A stretch of DNA of 64,000 nucleotides from positions 186,001 to 250,000 of the forward strand of contig JAXMAO010000004.1 of the NCBI GenBank assembly GCA_046350375.1, in the 5' to 3' direction. Of the stretch, positions 18,272-30,594 are shown one piece after another. Position 1 is the first letter of the stretch. Each line of letters opens with the position of its first letter. Source of the stretch: JAXMAO01 sp046350375 (GTDB lineage: Bacteria; Planctomycetota; Phycisphaerae; UBA1845; UTPLA1). Both the position numbers and the translations under genes were made by a program. Below the pieces are notes generated by a model. It searched no databases. It saw only the letters and a program-made list of their open reading frames with translations, and was not told the DNA's origin.

Positions 18272-18862
18272 TCAACGGGCTGTCGGTCGGGCTGATTTGC
18301 CGCGCGGCTTGCTCTTAGGCGTCGCGCGCGGCCGGCGGCCCTTCGCAGCGGCGCCGCGGGCGGGCTTGGCCGCCGCCGGCTTCGCGCCGCGCGGCGTCGA
18401 GCCGGCCGTGCGATTGTCGAGGGCCGTCATGTAGGTCTCGACATACTTCTTCACCGGCGCGCGGCGGATGGCCTCGCCGATCACCTCCAGCGCCAGGTCG
18501 TCCAGCCTTCTGAATCGCACACACGACTTGCCCATGTCGAGCTTCTTGCCCGCCTTGGCCCACGCCGTGCGAAACCACGATTCCTGCTCCGACGAGCCGT
18601 ACAGGCACATCAGGTAGATCGCCATGTGGTTTTTCTGCGACGCCAGCGCCGCGAACGGCAGCGGCTGCCGCGGATCGCAGTGATAGCCCGTGGGAAAGAC
18701 GCGGTGCGGCACGTAGTAGCCGATCATGCCGTACTGCATCCCCTCTTCGTAGTCGCGGTCGAGATTCTTCAAGATGACCTTGCGGACCGCCTCGATCGCC
18801 GCGCGCCGCTCGGCCGGCAGCTCGGCGAGGTAGCCCTTGACGCTGGTGGCCTTGCTTTGCAT
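18272..18862 (-). CDS. DUF1801 (YdhG-like) protein with a long basic tail
   Basis: A 196-residue protein. The first about 130 residues match the DUF1801 fold: VKGYLAELPAERRAAIEAVR, YGMIGYYVP, and NHMAIYLMCLYGS. The family is related to iron-chaperone-like YdhG/frataxin-type folds, but its role is not settled. I start at ATG 18862 because upstream in-frame sequence is unconserved. The last about 50 residues are almost only Lys, Arg, Ala, Pro and Gly (KPAAAKPARGAAAKGRRP), a histone H1-like tail that could bind nucleic acid. It lies 100 nt downstream of the radical SAM gene on the same strand. Confidence 0.85.
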   Translation of the reverse strand: MQSKATSVKGYLAELPAERRAAIEAVRKVILKNLDRDYEEGMQYGMIGYYVPHRVFPTGYHCDPRQPLPFAALASQKNHMAIYLMCLYGSSEQESWFRTAWAKAGKKLDMGKSCVRFRRLDDLALEVIGEAIRRAPVKKYVETYMTALDNRTAGSTPRGAKPAAAKPARGAAAKGRRPRATPKSKPRGKSARPTAR

Positions 18863-18962
18863 GGCGTGCGGCTCCCGTCGCGCGGCCTGACCCCATCGGG
18901 TGGCGCGAGCCCTCGGTCCATTTCGCATTTGACTCGATCGAGATTCTATCCGCCGACCGAAC

Positions 18963-21101
18963 TCACCCGCACCCGCATCCGCTGCCGCAGCCGCCGCGCG
19001 AGCCGATCTTGCTCTGACCGGCTGCCCCGCCGGCCACCGGCAGCGACAGCAGCGTCGCCAGCTGGCTCCCGTCGCGCTCCAGCGTCCGCCAGCTCTCGTC
19101 CTCGTCCGGCTCGGCGCCGAACTTGCCCGCCCACGGCATGACCGAGTTCGGGCTCGACGGCGGCACGATCCGCTGGCCCGGGTGCGCGGCGATCCAGTCC
19201 TCGTTGGGCGTCGACCACATCGCCTCGATGAACGGCCGATAGGTCGGGCCGGAGTTGTAGGTGCAGAACGGGTAGATGCCGTCCGGCGTGCTGTAGTGAA
19301 TCACGCAGCGCTTCACACGCTCGACGTCGTAGTTGTAGCGATCCATGAAGTGCATGCCGGCGCACATGAGCGTGCGGTAGTTGTCTTTCTCGGCCCGCGC
19401 GCTGCGCCCGTCCTGCTTGCTGACGCAGCCCTGAATCGCCTTGATGAAGCGCATCACCGTCAGCCCGGGCGGCGCCGCCTTGCGGTCGAAGTTGCGGATG
19501 AACATCCACAGCACGCGCAGCAAATCGAGCCGGCCGAAGCGGTCCTTCTTCTCCATCCGCTTCGCCAGCGCGTTGATCTGCGTGAACAGCCGCGGAATGT
19601 CGAACACCTTGGGAATCGGCACCACCCGCTCGCGCGTCGGCTGCCCGGCGTAACTCTGGGGCGCGATCAGGAAGTAGGTGCCGAAGGCACAGTCGCTGTG
19701 ACAGCTCGAGGCGATCTTCGGCTTGCGCTCCAGCACGCTCAGCAGCCGCGACAGCGGCGTCACGAACGACAGCGGGAAAAAGTCGCGCTCCAGCGCCGCG
19801 CCGGTGTGGTCGTGAATCGCGTGCGCCAGGTCGCCCAGCGTGTAGCGCTTCCGCTCCAGCTCGCGCCGGTTGATCCGCCCCGTGAACACCACCGGCTGGT
19901 AGCTGATGGCCGAAATCACGTCGGCGTTGGCCGCGGCAAAGTCGAAGATCTTCGACACCTGGTCGTCGTTCTCGCCCTTGATGAGCGTCGGCACCAGGCA
20001 CACCTTCAGCCCGACCCGCCGGGCGTTCTCGATCGCCTGGAGCTTCTTCTCGAGCATCTGCTCGCCGCGCACCACCTTGTAGATGCGGTCGTCCAGCCCG
20101 TCGAACTGGAGATAGAGCGTGTGCAGCCCGGCCTCCTTGCTGCGCTGGGCAAACTCGAGATTCGCGTGGGTGATGCCGTTGGTCGCCACCTGGATGTTGG
20201 TGATGCCCAGCTCTTTCGCTCGCCGCACGATGTCGTGAAAGCGCGTGTGTATCGTCGGCTCGCCGCCCGAGAACTGCACGCTCGTGCACGGCGTCGGCCG
20301 GCAGTCGAGCAATTGCATGATCTCGCGCTCCACCTGCTCGAAGCTCGGCTCGTGCACGTACCCCGCGTCGTTCGCGTTCGCGAAGCAAACCGGGCAGGTC
20401 AGGTTGCAGCGGTTGGTCAGGTCGATGTTCGCCAGCACGGCGGTCGACTGGTGCTGGTTGCACAGCCCGCAGTCGCTCGGGCACGAGCAGGCATTCTCGA
20501 CCTTGGGGTTGGTCAGCCCGGGCAGCTCCTCGAACGTCCAGTAGTTCGCCCGCAGATAGACCCGCACGTCGCTGTTGATGCAGTCGCGGAAGTAGCCGTG
20601 CTGCGGACAGGTCTTCTCCGCCATCACCCGCCCGTTCTTAACGTAGTAGCGCCCCAGGATGTTGCACGAGCATTCCGGGCACAGCGTCTCGAGGCTGCGC
20701 GGCAGGCCGCGGACCACCGGGTTGATCTTCGTGCCGCCATACGTGTGCGTCGGCGAATCGGGATGATCGCTCCGCCGCTCGGGGCTGAAAATCACGTCTT
20801 CGTGCACTTCATCGACCGGGCCGCACTTCGGGCAGCGAATGGTGAGCACCAGCTCATCGCCGGCTCGGCGGAACGTGCTGGGCACCGTGGCGTCGCAGGT
20901 GGGGCACTCCGACAGCATCTCCCACGGCAGCTTGGCATGCTTCGGGTCGTAGCGCCGCAGCGACAGCTTGTATTCGTCCAGCTTGCTCTTGGCGTTGCCC
21001 TTCGTCACGGCCGGCCGCGGCGCGTGCGGCTGAAAGGTCGGGTGCTTTTCGCCCCAGCGCTTCAGGTGGGCCGGCACGATGGGCAGTTGCTTGGTCGCCA
21101 C
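18963..21101 (-). CDS. Radical SAM protein related to archaeal tetraether lipid synthase (Tes/MJ0619 family)
   Basis: A 712-residue cytoplasmic radical SAM enzyme. The SAM cluster motif is C232xxxC236xxC239 within DLTNRCNLTCPVCFANAN, and the GGEP motif follows at about 279-282. Unusually rich N-terminal Cys sites precede it: C66xxC69 with C90xxC93, C141xxC144xC146 with C165 and C174, and C205xC207xxxC211xxC214, which suit a zinc site and extra iron-sulfur clusters. This N-terminal pattern and the CNLTCPVCFANA stretch are what I recall for MJ0619-type Tes, which joins lipid tails by C-C bond formation. The extreme C-terminus is Gly/Cys-rich (GGCGSGCGCG), an odd tail. It is last in a probable four-gene minus-strand run with the BadF-type ATPase. 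Substrate here is inferred, not shown. Confidence 0.82.
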   Translation of the reverse strand: MATKQLPIVPAHLKRWGEKHPTFQPHAPRPAVTKGNAKSKLDEYKLSLRRYDPKHAKLPWEMLSECPTCDATVPSTFRRAGDELVLTIRCPKCGPVDEVHEDVIFSPERRSDHPDSPTHTYGGTKINPVVRGLPRSLETLCPECSCNILGRYYVKNGRVMAEKTCPQHGYFRDCINSDVRVYLRANYWTFEELPGLTNPKVENACSCPSDCGLCNQHQSTAVLANIDLTNRCNLTCPVCFANANDAGYVHEPSFEQVEREIMQLLDCRPTPCTSVQFSGGEPTIHTRFHDIVRRAKELGITNIQVATNGITHANLEFAQRSKEAGLHTLYLQFDGLDDRIYKVVRGEQMLEKKLQAIENARRVGLKVCLVPTLIKGENDDQVSKIFDFAAANADVISAISYQPVVFTGRINRRELERKRYTLGDLAHAIHDHTGAALERDFFPLSFVTPLSRLLSVLERKPKIASSCHSDCAFGTYFLIAPQSYAGQPTRERVVPIPKVFDIPRLFTQINALAKRMEKKDRFGRLDLLRVLWMFIRNFDRKAAPPGLTVMRFIKAIQGCVSKQDGRSARAEKDNYRTLMCAGMHFMDRYNYDVERVKRCVIHYSTPDGIYPFCTYNSGPTYRPFIEAMWSTPNEDWIAAHPGQRIVPPSSPNSVMPWAGKFGAEPDEDESWRTLERDGSQLATLLSLPVAGGAAGQSKIGSRGGCGSGCGCG

Positions 21102-21150
21102 GAATTCCTCTCTTCCCGTTGGCCCGCCGAGACCGACCTCCGCGGGCGCC

Positions 21151-21465
21151 CTAATCCACCATCAGGTTCAGTTCGCGCAGGGTCCGTTGCACTTCATCGG
21201 CCGAGACATGCTCTCCGCCGTTCAGTCGGCGCAGAAACCCGGCGATCGCCGCCTTGGCCTCGACCGACCGCGCCGCCGGCACGAAGCCGTCCAGGAAGTG
21301 GTCACCCGCCATCGCGCGGTTGATCTCCGATTCCTTGTTGTGCTCGTCGAGCTCGGTGAAAAAGACGACGCGAAACTGCCGGCCATACCCGGCCTCGCGG
21401 TAGACCTCGAACATGAGCTTGTCGGACGCGCTCGCCATCTCGACCCCGGCCCGGTGAAGCGGCAT
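21151..21465 (-). CDS. Small conserved-looking protein of unknown function
   Basis: An open frame of about 104 residues between the radical SAM gene and the ACP-like membrane protein, 49 nt upstream of the former. Not recognised. The recognisable core runs from DKLMFEVYREAGYGRQFRVV to the C-terminal SADEVQRTLRELNLMVD and looks like a small alpha/beta protein with a helical end. The start is uncertain: ATG 21465 does not overlap the upstream gene, ATG 21438 is also possible, and ATG 21511 would overlap the upstream gene by 23 nt. Because it is embedded in the cluster with the same strand and short gaps, it may be an accessory subunit. Confidence 0.6.
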   Translation of the reverse strand: MPLHRAGVEMASASDKLMFEVYREAGYGRQFRVVFFTELDEHNKESEINRAMAGDHFLDGFVPAARSVEAKAAIAGFLRRLNGGEHVSADEVQRTLRELNLMVD

Positions 21466-21488
21466 CGTTACGATGGAACTTCCTGCCG

Positions 21489-22478
21489 TCAACTGCGCAC
21501 CTCGGCTCGACATCGCGTCTGAGGAATCTGGCTCGCAGCGCAACTCTGAATCGCCACGCCACATTCCGGGCATCGACCGCTCCGCACGCCGGTCAGATCG
21601 TAACCACACTCGGCGCACCAGCCGCCGCGCTCGCCGGCAATCAGCCGCGCCAGGTCGCCGAAGGACTGAACGCTTCCGGGCAGCGCTGGCGCCCGGCTGA
21701 CAAGGCGCGTCAGAAGCAGCAGGACGAGGCCGATCGGGCCGACGGTGACCACGAAAAACAGCATCCCGAAAATCGCGAAGTGGAACACGTCGGCCGATCC
21801 CCTGGGCGCCAGCGCGACAAACGCCGCGCTGTACACAACGAGAAACGCCGCCAGCAGTGTCCGCGCGCCCTGCCGGTTTTCAATCCGGTCGGCCAGCTTC
21901 GCCGCCGGTGTAGCGTCGAGCGCTTGCACCCGGCCGCCCGACGCCAGGCCCGCCAGCCCCCACAGCCGCTTCAGCCGGCGGTTTCGGAACCTATCGCGGA
22001 TGGGCGTGCTCGGGGCGAACGGCTCGCAGCGCGGGCTGATCTGCCGGGCCGCCTCTTCCAGCCAGCGAAACGCACCGGCCGCATGGCTCCTCGCTCCCAG
22101 AATCGTCAGCGGCCGCAGCTCTTGCAGCCGGGCCTGCTGAACGATCCGCTCGGCCAGCCGCCCGAATGTGAACTGCTCGCCGTGCAGCCGCTCCCTCGCC
22201 CCGGCCGACATTCGGCCATCTCCGCCGGTCAACCAGCTCCAGTCGGCAGCGCTCAGCCGCACGCCGAATCGGTCTTCGATCTGCTGCGCGAGGTCGAGGT
22301 ACCCCAGCGCGTCGACGTCGCTCAACAACCCGATGAAACGATCGATTCGCGTCGTCGCCGTGATCGGCACCTGCCGGCCGAACATGCTGCTGACGATTTC
22401 CTGCAATCCCGCCACGACGGCGGCGATCGGCTCGGCGTTCGCCGGAAAGTCGTCTCTCGGCTCAATCACCGTGCACAT
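21489..22478 (-). CDS. Membrane protein with degenerate acyl-carrier-like domain and C-terminal zinc ribbon
   Basis: A 329-residue protein. Residues about 20-80 look like an acyl carrier protein: helix I, then SDVDALGYLDLAQQIEDRFGVRLS, which aligns with the ACP pattern DSLDxxELxxxLEExFGIxI. The phosphopantetheine serine of the DSL motif is Ala here (D56-A57-L58), so it cannot carry a 4'-phosphopantetheine at the usual place. Two hydrophobic helices follow at about 210-265 (LLAAFLVVYSAAFVALAP and a longer one). The C-terminus holds a zinc ribbon CAECGYDLTG...CPECG, a type I associate with Phycisphaerae. It sits 53 nt downstream of the big ATPase gene. It may dock an acyl substrate or partner at the membrane; that is inference. 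Confidence 0.72.
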   Translation of the reverse strand: MCTVIEPRDDFPANAEPIAAVVAGLQEIVSSMFGRQVPITATTRIDRFIGLLSDVDALGYLDLAQQIEDRFGVRLSAADWSWLTGGDGRMSAGARERLHGEQFTFGRLAERIVQQARLQELRPLTILGARSHAAGAFRWLEEAARQISPRCEPFAPSTPIRDRFRNRRLKRLWGLAGLASGGRVQALDATPAAKLADRIENRQGARTLLAAFLVVYSAAFVALAPRGSADVFHFAIFGMLFFVVTVGPIGLVLLLLTRLVSRAPALPGSVQSFGDLARLIAGERGGWCAECGYDLTGVRSGRCPECGVAIQSCAASQIPQTRCRAEVRS

Positions 22479-22531
22479 CCTTCAGCGAGATCCGATCGAA
22501 CCTGCCCGACATGATCGGCGGGCTCCGATTC

Positions 22532-26407
<3,876 letters not shown>

Positions 26408-26647
26408 GGGCCACTCTGCCTCAATCTGTTTTCAAGAGAATCGGAGCGCGGATCGACCCGCGGAGGGTCGCCGCGCCCCGGAAAGCCGAACCGAAAGCGA
26501 TAGGCCGACGTCACCGGGTTCGCCCGTGTAGTCGCGCTGCGTGAGTGGCTCTCCACCCACCGCCTTCGCGTCTCGGTCTCGCTGATTCGAGTACGACGCA
26601 CTGTGCGAACTCTCCCAGGGTCGGCTCGGCGGGCCGCGCCGCCGGCC

Positions 26648-27346
26648 TCAAGGCCCGAAGATCGTCGGAAGCGTGATCAGCGTCGGAATGCCCGGCGGAA
26701 TGATCGCGTCATCCCGCATCGCAAACGCGGAAACCTCGATCGTTTCGGCCTGCACCCGCTGCGCGGGCGGCAGCAATCCGACGATGAACGACGGCTCGAT
26801 CACCACGCGCAACGTGCCATCGATGCGATCAAACAGCATGTTGAACGTTCCCTCGAACTCGATCCGGATGTTCACCAGGGTCAGCGGCCCGATGAACAGG
26901 TCGAGGCACTTGACCAGCGAGACGCTGCTCCCGGACTCGGTGCCGTAGCTCTCCGCCACATACATCACCAGCGGCTGCGGAATGGACCGGCCCTGGTTGT
27001 CGAGCACGATCTGCTCGCCGATCATCTCCGGCGCAAACAGCTCGTTGTCGAAAATCTGCGTCACTTCGCCCGACGCGCCCAGCTGGATCCGATAGATGAA
27101 CCCCGGCGCATGACTGACCACCGGGCCGAGCAGGCTCAGCGGGGCGACCGGCGAATTCGCGAACACGGACCACACCGAGCTCGGCCGCGAGGCGATGCCG
27201 GTGTTGGCGTCGGCCGTCACGCTGCCGTCGCCGAGTGGCACGCTCATGGTTGAGGGACATACGACTCCGCAGCCGATCAGAAACGGCCCCGCCGCCGCGA
27301 CGATCGCGAACGCGCTGCCCCGGCGCACACTCCGTTGTCGGGCCAT
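26648..27346 (-). CDS. Lipoprotein of unknown function
   Basis: A 232-residue protein starting at ATG 27346, with GGAG five bases upstream. The signal ends in a lipobox-like LIGC (about residues 24-27). The mature part is beta-rich and lacks obvious catalytic motifs, with segments such as SHAPGFIYRIQLGASGEVTQ and FEGTFNMLFDRIDGTLRVV. I do not recognise a family. It separates the two halves of the dehydratase/activase system on the same strand, with 240 nt to the ATPase start. Its membership of that system is uncertain; it may simply be an insertion between them. Confidence 0.7.
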   Translation of the reverse strand: MARQRSVRRGSAFAIVAAAGPFLIGCGVVCPSTMSVPLGDGSVTADANTGIASRPSSVWSVFANSPVAPLSLLGPVVSHAPGFIYRIQLGASGEVTQIFDNELFAPEMIGEQIVLDNQGRSIPQPLVMYVAESYGTESGSSVSLVKCLDLFIGPLTLVNIRIEFEGTFNMLFDRIDGTLRVVIEPSFIVGLLPPAQRVQAETIEVSAFAMRDDAIIPPGIPTLITLPTIFGP

Positions 27347-27408
27347 GAGGACTCCATTCCACCAGCAGGGCGACGAAGCCATGCAGGCCGGGTGCTCGTC
27401 ACCCGCCG

Positions 27409-27435
27409 CTGGGTGGCACGGGCTTTCAGCCCGTG
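27409..27435. repeat. Dispersed palindromic repeat, copy 1
   Basis: CTGGGTGGCACGGGCTTTCAG followed by CCCGTG. The inner 27417-27435 forms a hairpin with 8-bp arms CACGGGCT and AGCCCGTG around TTC. Related copies occur at 32494-32520 (opposite orientation) and 62783-62804 (opposite orientation), all intergenic. It resembles REP/short interspersed hairpin elements of bacteria. It lies at the edge of the low-GC interruption. Confidence 0.75.
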
Positions 27436-27523
27436 TGGCCAGGCCATATCGCGTGCGTGGTCCTTCACCCACCGTCGTTCGGCGCTCGATTTTGGCGCGT
27501 CCAGTACGACTCATCCCAAAAAC

Positions 27524-28102
27524 CTACAATGCGTGAATGAGCGAATAAGTCTTTCCGACGAGGCCAGAGTCATAGACTTCGTAGCCAGCATCGAGCACCC
27601 ACGCACAGAAGCAAACCGCTCGCGACGTGCCCGGAAGGGCCCCGATTTCGACAAGCTCGTGATGTGTCCACTTTAGCGCCGTCAAGAAAAGAGGTACGCT
27701 AGTTCCAATGGACATGCACACGGAACCCAGCAACAGAAGACTCGCAGGATTGATCCACCGATACGAAAAGTCAGTGAAAAACGCAATGCCAGCACCGACC
27801 CACAACAATAGCCCCAAGTAAGCGAGCCGTCCCAATTCACCTAAGACTAACGGCTGCCATAACCACTTTCGCGCTCCCAGCCACAGATTCCCCGGAGAAA
27901 CATTTGATTCACTGGGCGCGAGCTTCGTGAATCTCTCCAATAGCAGACAGGTTGCCGAGCACTGAAAAAGCAACGTCGGCATCCTTTGTGAAAACGGGAG
28001 GACAATCCGAAACAACTCTTGCGCGATTGTCATGACAATGGCAACGGTCCCGGATGCAATACTTGCCACATCGGCGACGGTGTTCAGAGTCGCGATCTTC
28101 AT
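27524..28102 (-). CDS. Integral membrane protein, low-GC, unknown
   Basis: A 192-residue protein with about four hydrophobic segments (VAIVMTIAQELFRIVLPF, LAYLGLLLWVGAGIAFF, ASLLLLGSVCMSIGTSVPLF and others). No family is recognised. The base composition is near half G+C by eye, far below the roughly two-thirds G+C around it, and codon use is correspondingly different (AT-ending codons, TTA/AGA present). Together with the palindromic repeat just beyond its 3' end, this suggests recent transfer. It is on the same strand as the dehydratase-like gene, 179 nt downstream of it. It may be a cargo gene that split the original pair. Confidence 0.7.
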   Translation of the reverse strand: MKIATLNTVADVASIASGTVAIVMTIAQELFRIVLPFSQRMPTLLFQCSATCLLLERFTKLAPSESNVSPGNLWLGARKWLWQPLVLGELGRLAYLGLLLWVGAGIAFFTDFSYRWINPASLLLLGSVCMSIGTSVPLFLTALKWTHHELVEIGALPGTSRAVCFCAWVLDAGYEVYDSGLVGKTYSLIHAL

Positions 28103-28281
28103 GTGAGCAGCCTCTCATAGCCTTGCAAAAGATGTGCGGGATTTCCCATGCACAAGCGACTCACTCTGCGATCCCGTAGGGTGGGCCGTCCTCCGCGCAC
28201 CAGTAATTGCGCTTCGATCTCGGTCGGTCGAGTACCATCCACCCTGTACTTTACACATCGACGAGTGCCGTGCACCGGTGA

Positions 28282-30111
28282 CTAGACGGCCGCCAGCGCC
28301 GGCTCGCTCGAACGCGCCACCGGCAGTTCGCCCGCCTCCCGCATCTTCTCGGCCACGTCCATCACAAAATTCGCCGCCCGGCCCACCACGCCCTTGCGGT
28401 GCCCGACGTGCTGCATCGGCCGCCGCAGCTCGCGATGCTCAGGCCGATTCACATACTCCCGAATCTGCTCGATCGTGTAGCCCGTCTGCTCCACGCACCG
28501 GCGGAACTCCTCCTTGCACTTGTTCTTCGCCTCGCCCAGCGCCATCTGCACCCGGCTGTAGGCGTTGATGTCTCCCTCGCCGCTCGTCTCGATCGGAATG
28601 TAGATCATCTCCTTGAAGTGACTCGTCACCGCCGCCTGCGCGCCGTCGCTCTGCGTGCTCGGCATACAGCCGAACGGCTTGAGGGAGAGCACCATGTGGG
28701 CCAGCTCTTTGTTGCTGTAGTAGATGTTCTTGGCGACCTCGAGGTGCCCTTCGCCGCCGCCCGAGCGGGCGTTGTAATAGGGGTGGCCCAGCCGCGTCAG
28801 CTCGAGCTGGCAGGCCAGTTCGTGGGCCGTGTCGCCCAGCGCCGCCCGCAGCCGGTCGTATTCCCGCTTGATGATCTTCCCCGCCAGCGCGAACTTGAAC
28901 ATCTTCTGCCGGAACGCCATCGCATCGCGGAACTTCTGCCGCAGGTTCCAGCCGGCCGCAGACCCGTCCGCGCCATCCTCCTTCGCGAGTCCGCGCCGAT
29001 CGGTCGCCGCCATCCGCGCCTGGTTCAGCATGTAGGCGATCCACGTCGCCACCGGCTCGACCAGCACCTCGGCCCCTTCGCCTTCCAGGAACGGGAACAT
29101 GCGGAAGTTCCCGTCGCCCTCGGTCGTCTGTGCCCAGAACTCGCCCGTGATCTTCACGATCGGCTTCGGCCGCGTGTAGTCGACCTCCACCTCGTCCTCG
29201 ATCAGCCGCCGGCAGCAATCGAACACGTCGGCGTAATAGGTGCCGCGCAGCTGGTCGAGGAACTTCTCGGTCTCGTCGGCGTCCTTCAGCGGCAGGAACT
29301 TCGTCAGCAGCCGCGCCAGGTTGCCGCCCTGAATCTCGTCGTAGTTCTTGTCGCGCAGCGCTTCCTGGCAGATCTCCATGCACCTGGCGAAGACCTCGTT
29401 CGTCTTGCCCGGCACCACCTCGTACGGCCGGATGTGATACGCCACCTCGTTCAGCAGGTCGCCCATGAACATCGCGTTCACCAGCGACAGGAAGAAATTC
29501 AGGTTGAACTCGATCCCCGCCTCGGCCGCCGACTGGTCCAGCCCGCCGCCCTGCTGGAACAGCAGCACCCGGAAGCCGTCGAACCCGCTGTTGCGCAGCG
29601 CCAGCCGATACTCCGCCTCGTACATGCCGAACCGGCACGGCCCGCATGCCCCGGCCGTGATGAAGACGTGCTCTTCGAGAATCCGCTCCAGGTCGATCCC
29701 CTGCTCGTCGCGCAGCTTCCGCAGGTGGTTCACCAGCGCGCCGACCGTGAAGTAGGTCGGGTTGCACTGCCCGTTGTTGCCGAACTCCTTGCCCGCCTGG
29801 AAGTCGGCCTTCACCGGCGTCGGCACGATGCCCACCTTGTAGCCCAGCCCTTCCAGGCCGGCCTTGATCAGCTCCTCGTGACGCATCGTCAGCCCGCCGA
29901 ACCAGATCGTCGTGTGGCCGCGCTGCTGCTTGTTGAAGCGCCGCTCCACCGGCCGCTTGAAATGCCGTGCCTGCTTCGCCAGGCCATACTCGTTCAGCAG
30001 CCGCTGGCGCTCGGCGGCCACCGCGGCGCTGACGTCGGCCGCCGGCACGACCGGCAGCGAGATGGCGTTCTGCGGCGATGATTCCGGGCGCGTCGTCGGG
30101 GCACAGGCCAT
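28282..30111 (-). CDS. 2-hydroxyacyl-CoA dehydratase-like iron-sulfur protein, partner of the double activase
   Basis: A 609-residue protein; ATG 30111 is preceded by AAGGAG at good spacing, so I prefer it to the ATG 30 nt upstream. It belongs to the 2-hydroxyglutaryl-CoA dehydratase superfamily (HgdB-like, also double-cubane-cluster proteins). Candidate cluster ligands are C116 (GNNGQCNPTYF), C156 and C159 (TAGACGPCRFGMYEAEYR) and Cys in FDCCRRL and FGCMPSTQSDG. In many bacteria this region is the C-terminal part of one roughly 1400-residue chain with the activase domains; here it is separate and the ATPase lies 1.9 kb downstream. It should accept electrons pumped by ATP hydrolysis. The substrate, possibly not a CoA ester, is unknown. 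Confidence 0.88.
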   Translation of the reverse strand: MACAPTTRPESSPQNAISLPVVPAADVSAAVAAERQRLLNEYGLAKQARHFKRPVERRFNKQQRGHTTIWFGGLTMRHEELIKAGLEGLGYKVGIVPTPVKADFQAGKEFGNNGQCNPTYFTVGALVNHLRKLRDEQGIDLERILEEHVFITAGACGPCRFGMYEAEYRLALRNSGFDGFRVLLFQQGGGLDQSAAEAGIEFNLNFFLSLVNAMFMGDLLNEVAYHIRPYEVVPGKTNEVFARCMEICQEALRDKNYDEIQGGNLARLLTKFLPLKDADETEKFLDQLRGTYYADVFDCCRRLIEDEVEVDYTRPKPIVKITGEFWAQTTEGDGNFRMFPFLEGEGAEVLVEPVATWIAYMLNQARMAATDRRGLAKEDGADGSAAGWNLRQKFRDAMAFRQKMFKFALAGKIIKREYDRLRAALGDTAHELACQLELTRLGHPYYNARSGGGEGHLEVAKNIYYSNKELAHMVLSLKPFGCMPSTQSDGAQAAVTSHFKEMIYIPIETSGEGDINAYSRVQMALGEAKNKCKEEFRRCVEQTGYTIEQIREYVNRPEHRELRRPMQHVGHRKGVVGRAANFVMDVAEKMREAGELPVARSSEPALAAV

Positions 30112-30141
30112 GAGGGTGCTCTCCTTGGAACTAGCGGTCAC

Positions 30142-30594
30142 TAACTTCTCGACCGCGAAGCGGCCGACCGCGACATTGTGATCGGCGCGCCGCCGCGCCG
30201 CATCTCTTTTCCCACGCGGGCTGCGATATCGCGCGCTCGCCTGCGATGCGCCGCCGCGCTCTCGGCCGCGGCGTGGTTAGTGTACACTAACTTTCAACGC
30301 AAGCCAGCAATTTCCGGTTCGCGCGGCGCCGCACCGCCGCCACGCCGCACACGCATCGAACACCCGCCCGGCCCCCGCACAGCCGCCCCGCCAGCGGCCG
30401 CCGCGCCGCGCGGCAATGTGTGCGCAATTTCATATAGCAAAATAGATTGCGTGCAGACCAGGCCCGGCCCGCGAGCGCCACCCGCAGATTCCGCCAACCG
30501 CCCGCATTCTGATCTGTCTAAGCTAGATGGGAAGGATTCGCCGAAACGCTTGGCCGACCCGCGGCCGGTCGCGCCGCTCGAAAGGAGCCCAGCC
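30142..30594. other. Longest intergenic region; candidate replication-origin region
   Basis: About 450 nt between divergent genes (dehydratase-like on minus, TPR protein on plus). It contains a perfect 16-bp palindrome at 30276-30291, a very C-rich stretch (30310-30420), and the only AT-rich patch (AATTTCATATAGCAAAATAG at 30426-30445). The top strand is C-rich to the left and G-rich to the right of roughly 30.5-31.3 kb irrespective of gene direction. I saw no consensus DnaA box TTATCCACA inside it. It must at least hold promoters for both flanking genes. Confidence 0.4.
30276..30291. promoter_or_regulatory. Perfect 16-bp palindrome, candidate operator
   Basis: GTTAGTGTACACTAAC is its own reverse complement. 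Such two-fold sites are typical for TetR/GntR-type repressors. A half-site copy CACTAACTT recurs at 30139-30147, close to the start of the dehydratase-like gene. No regulator gene is adjacent. Confidence 0.55.

Noticed and set aside
27195..27676. Two plus-strand frames of 113 residues over the dispersed repeat
   Set aside because: Translations of repeat DNA (LSARVARPYRVRGPS type), overlapping lipoprotein and membrane protein genes; no ribosome site.
26540..28240. Similar stretches containing CACCCACCG and AGTACGAC near 26555, 27470 and 28215
   Set aside because: Match is short and gapped; it may be a degenerate repeat, but I could not establish a convincing alignment by eye.
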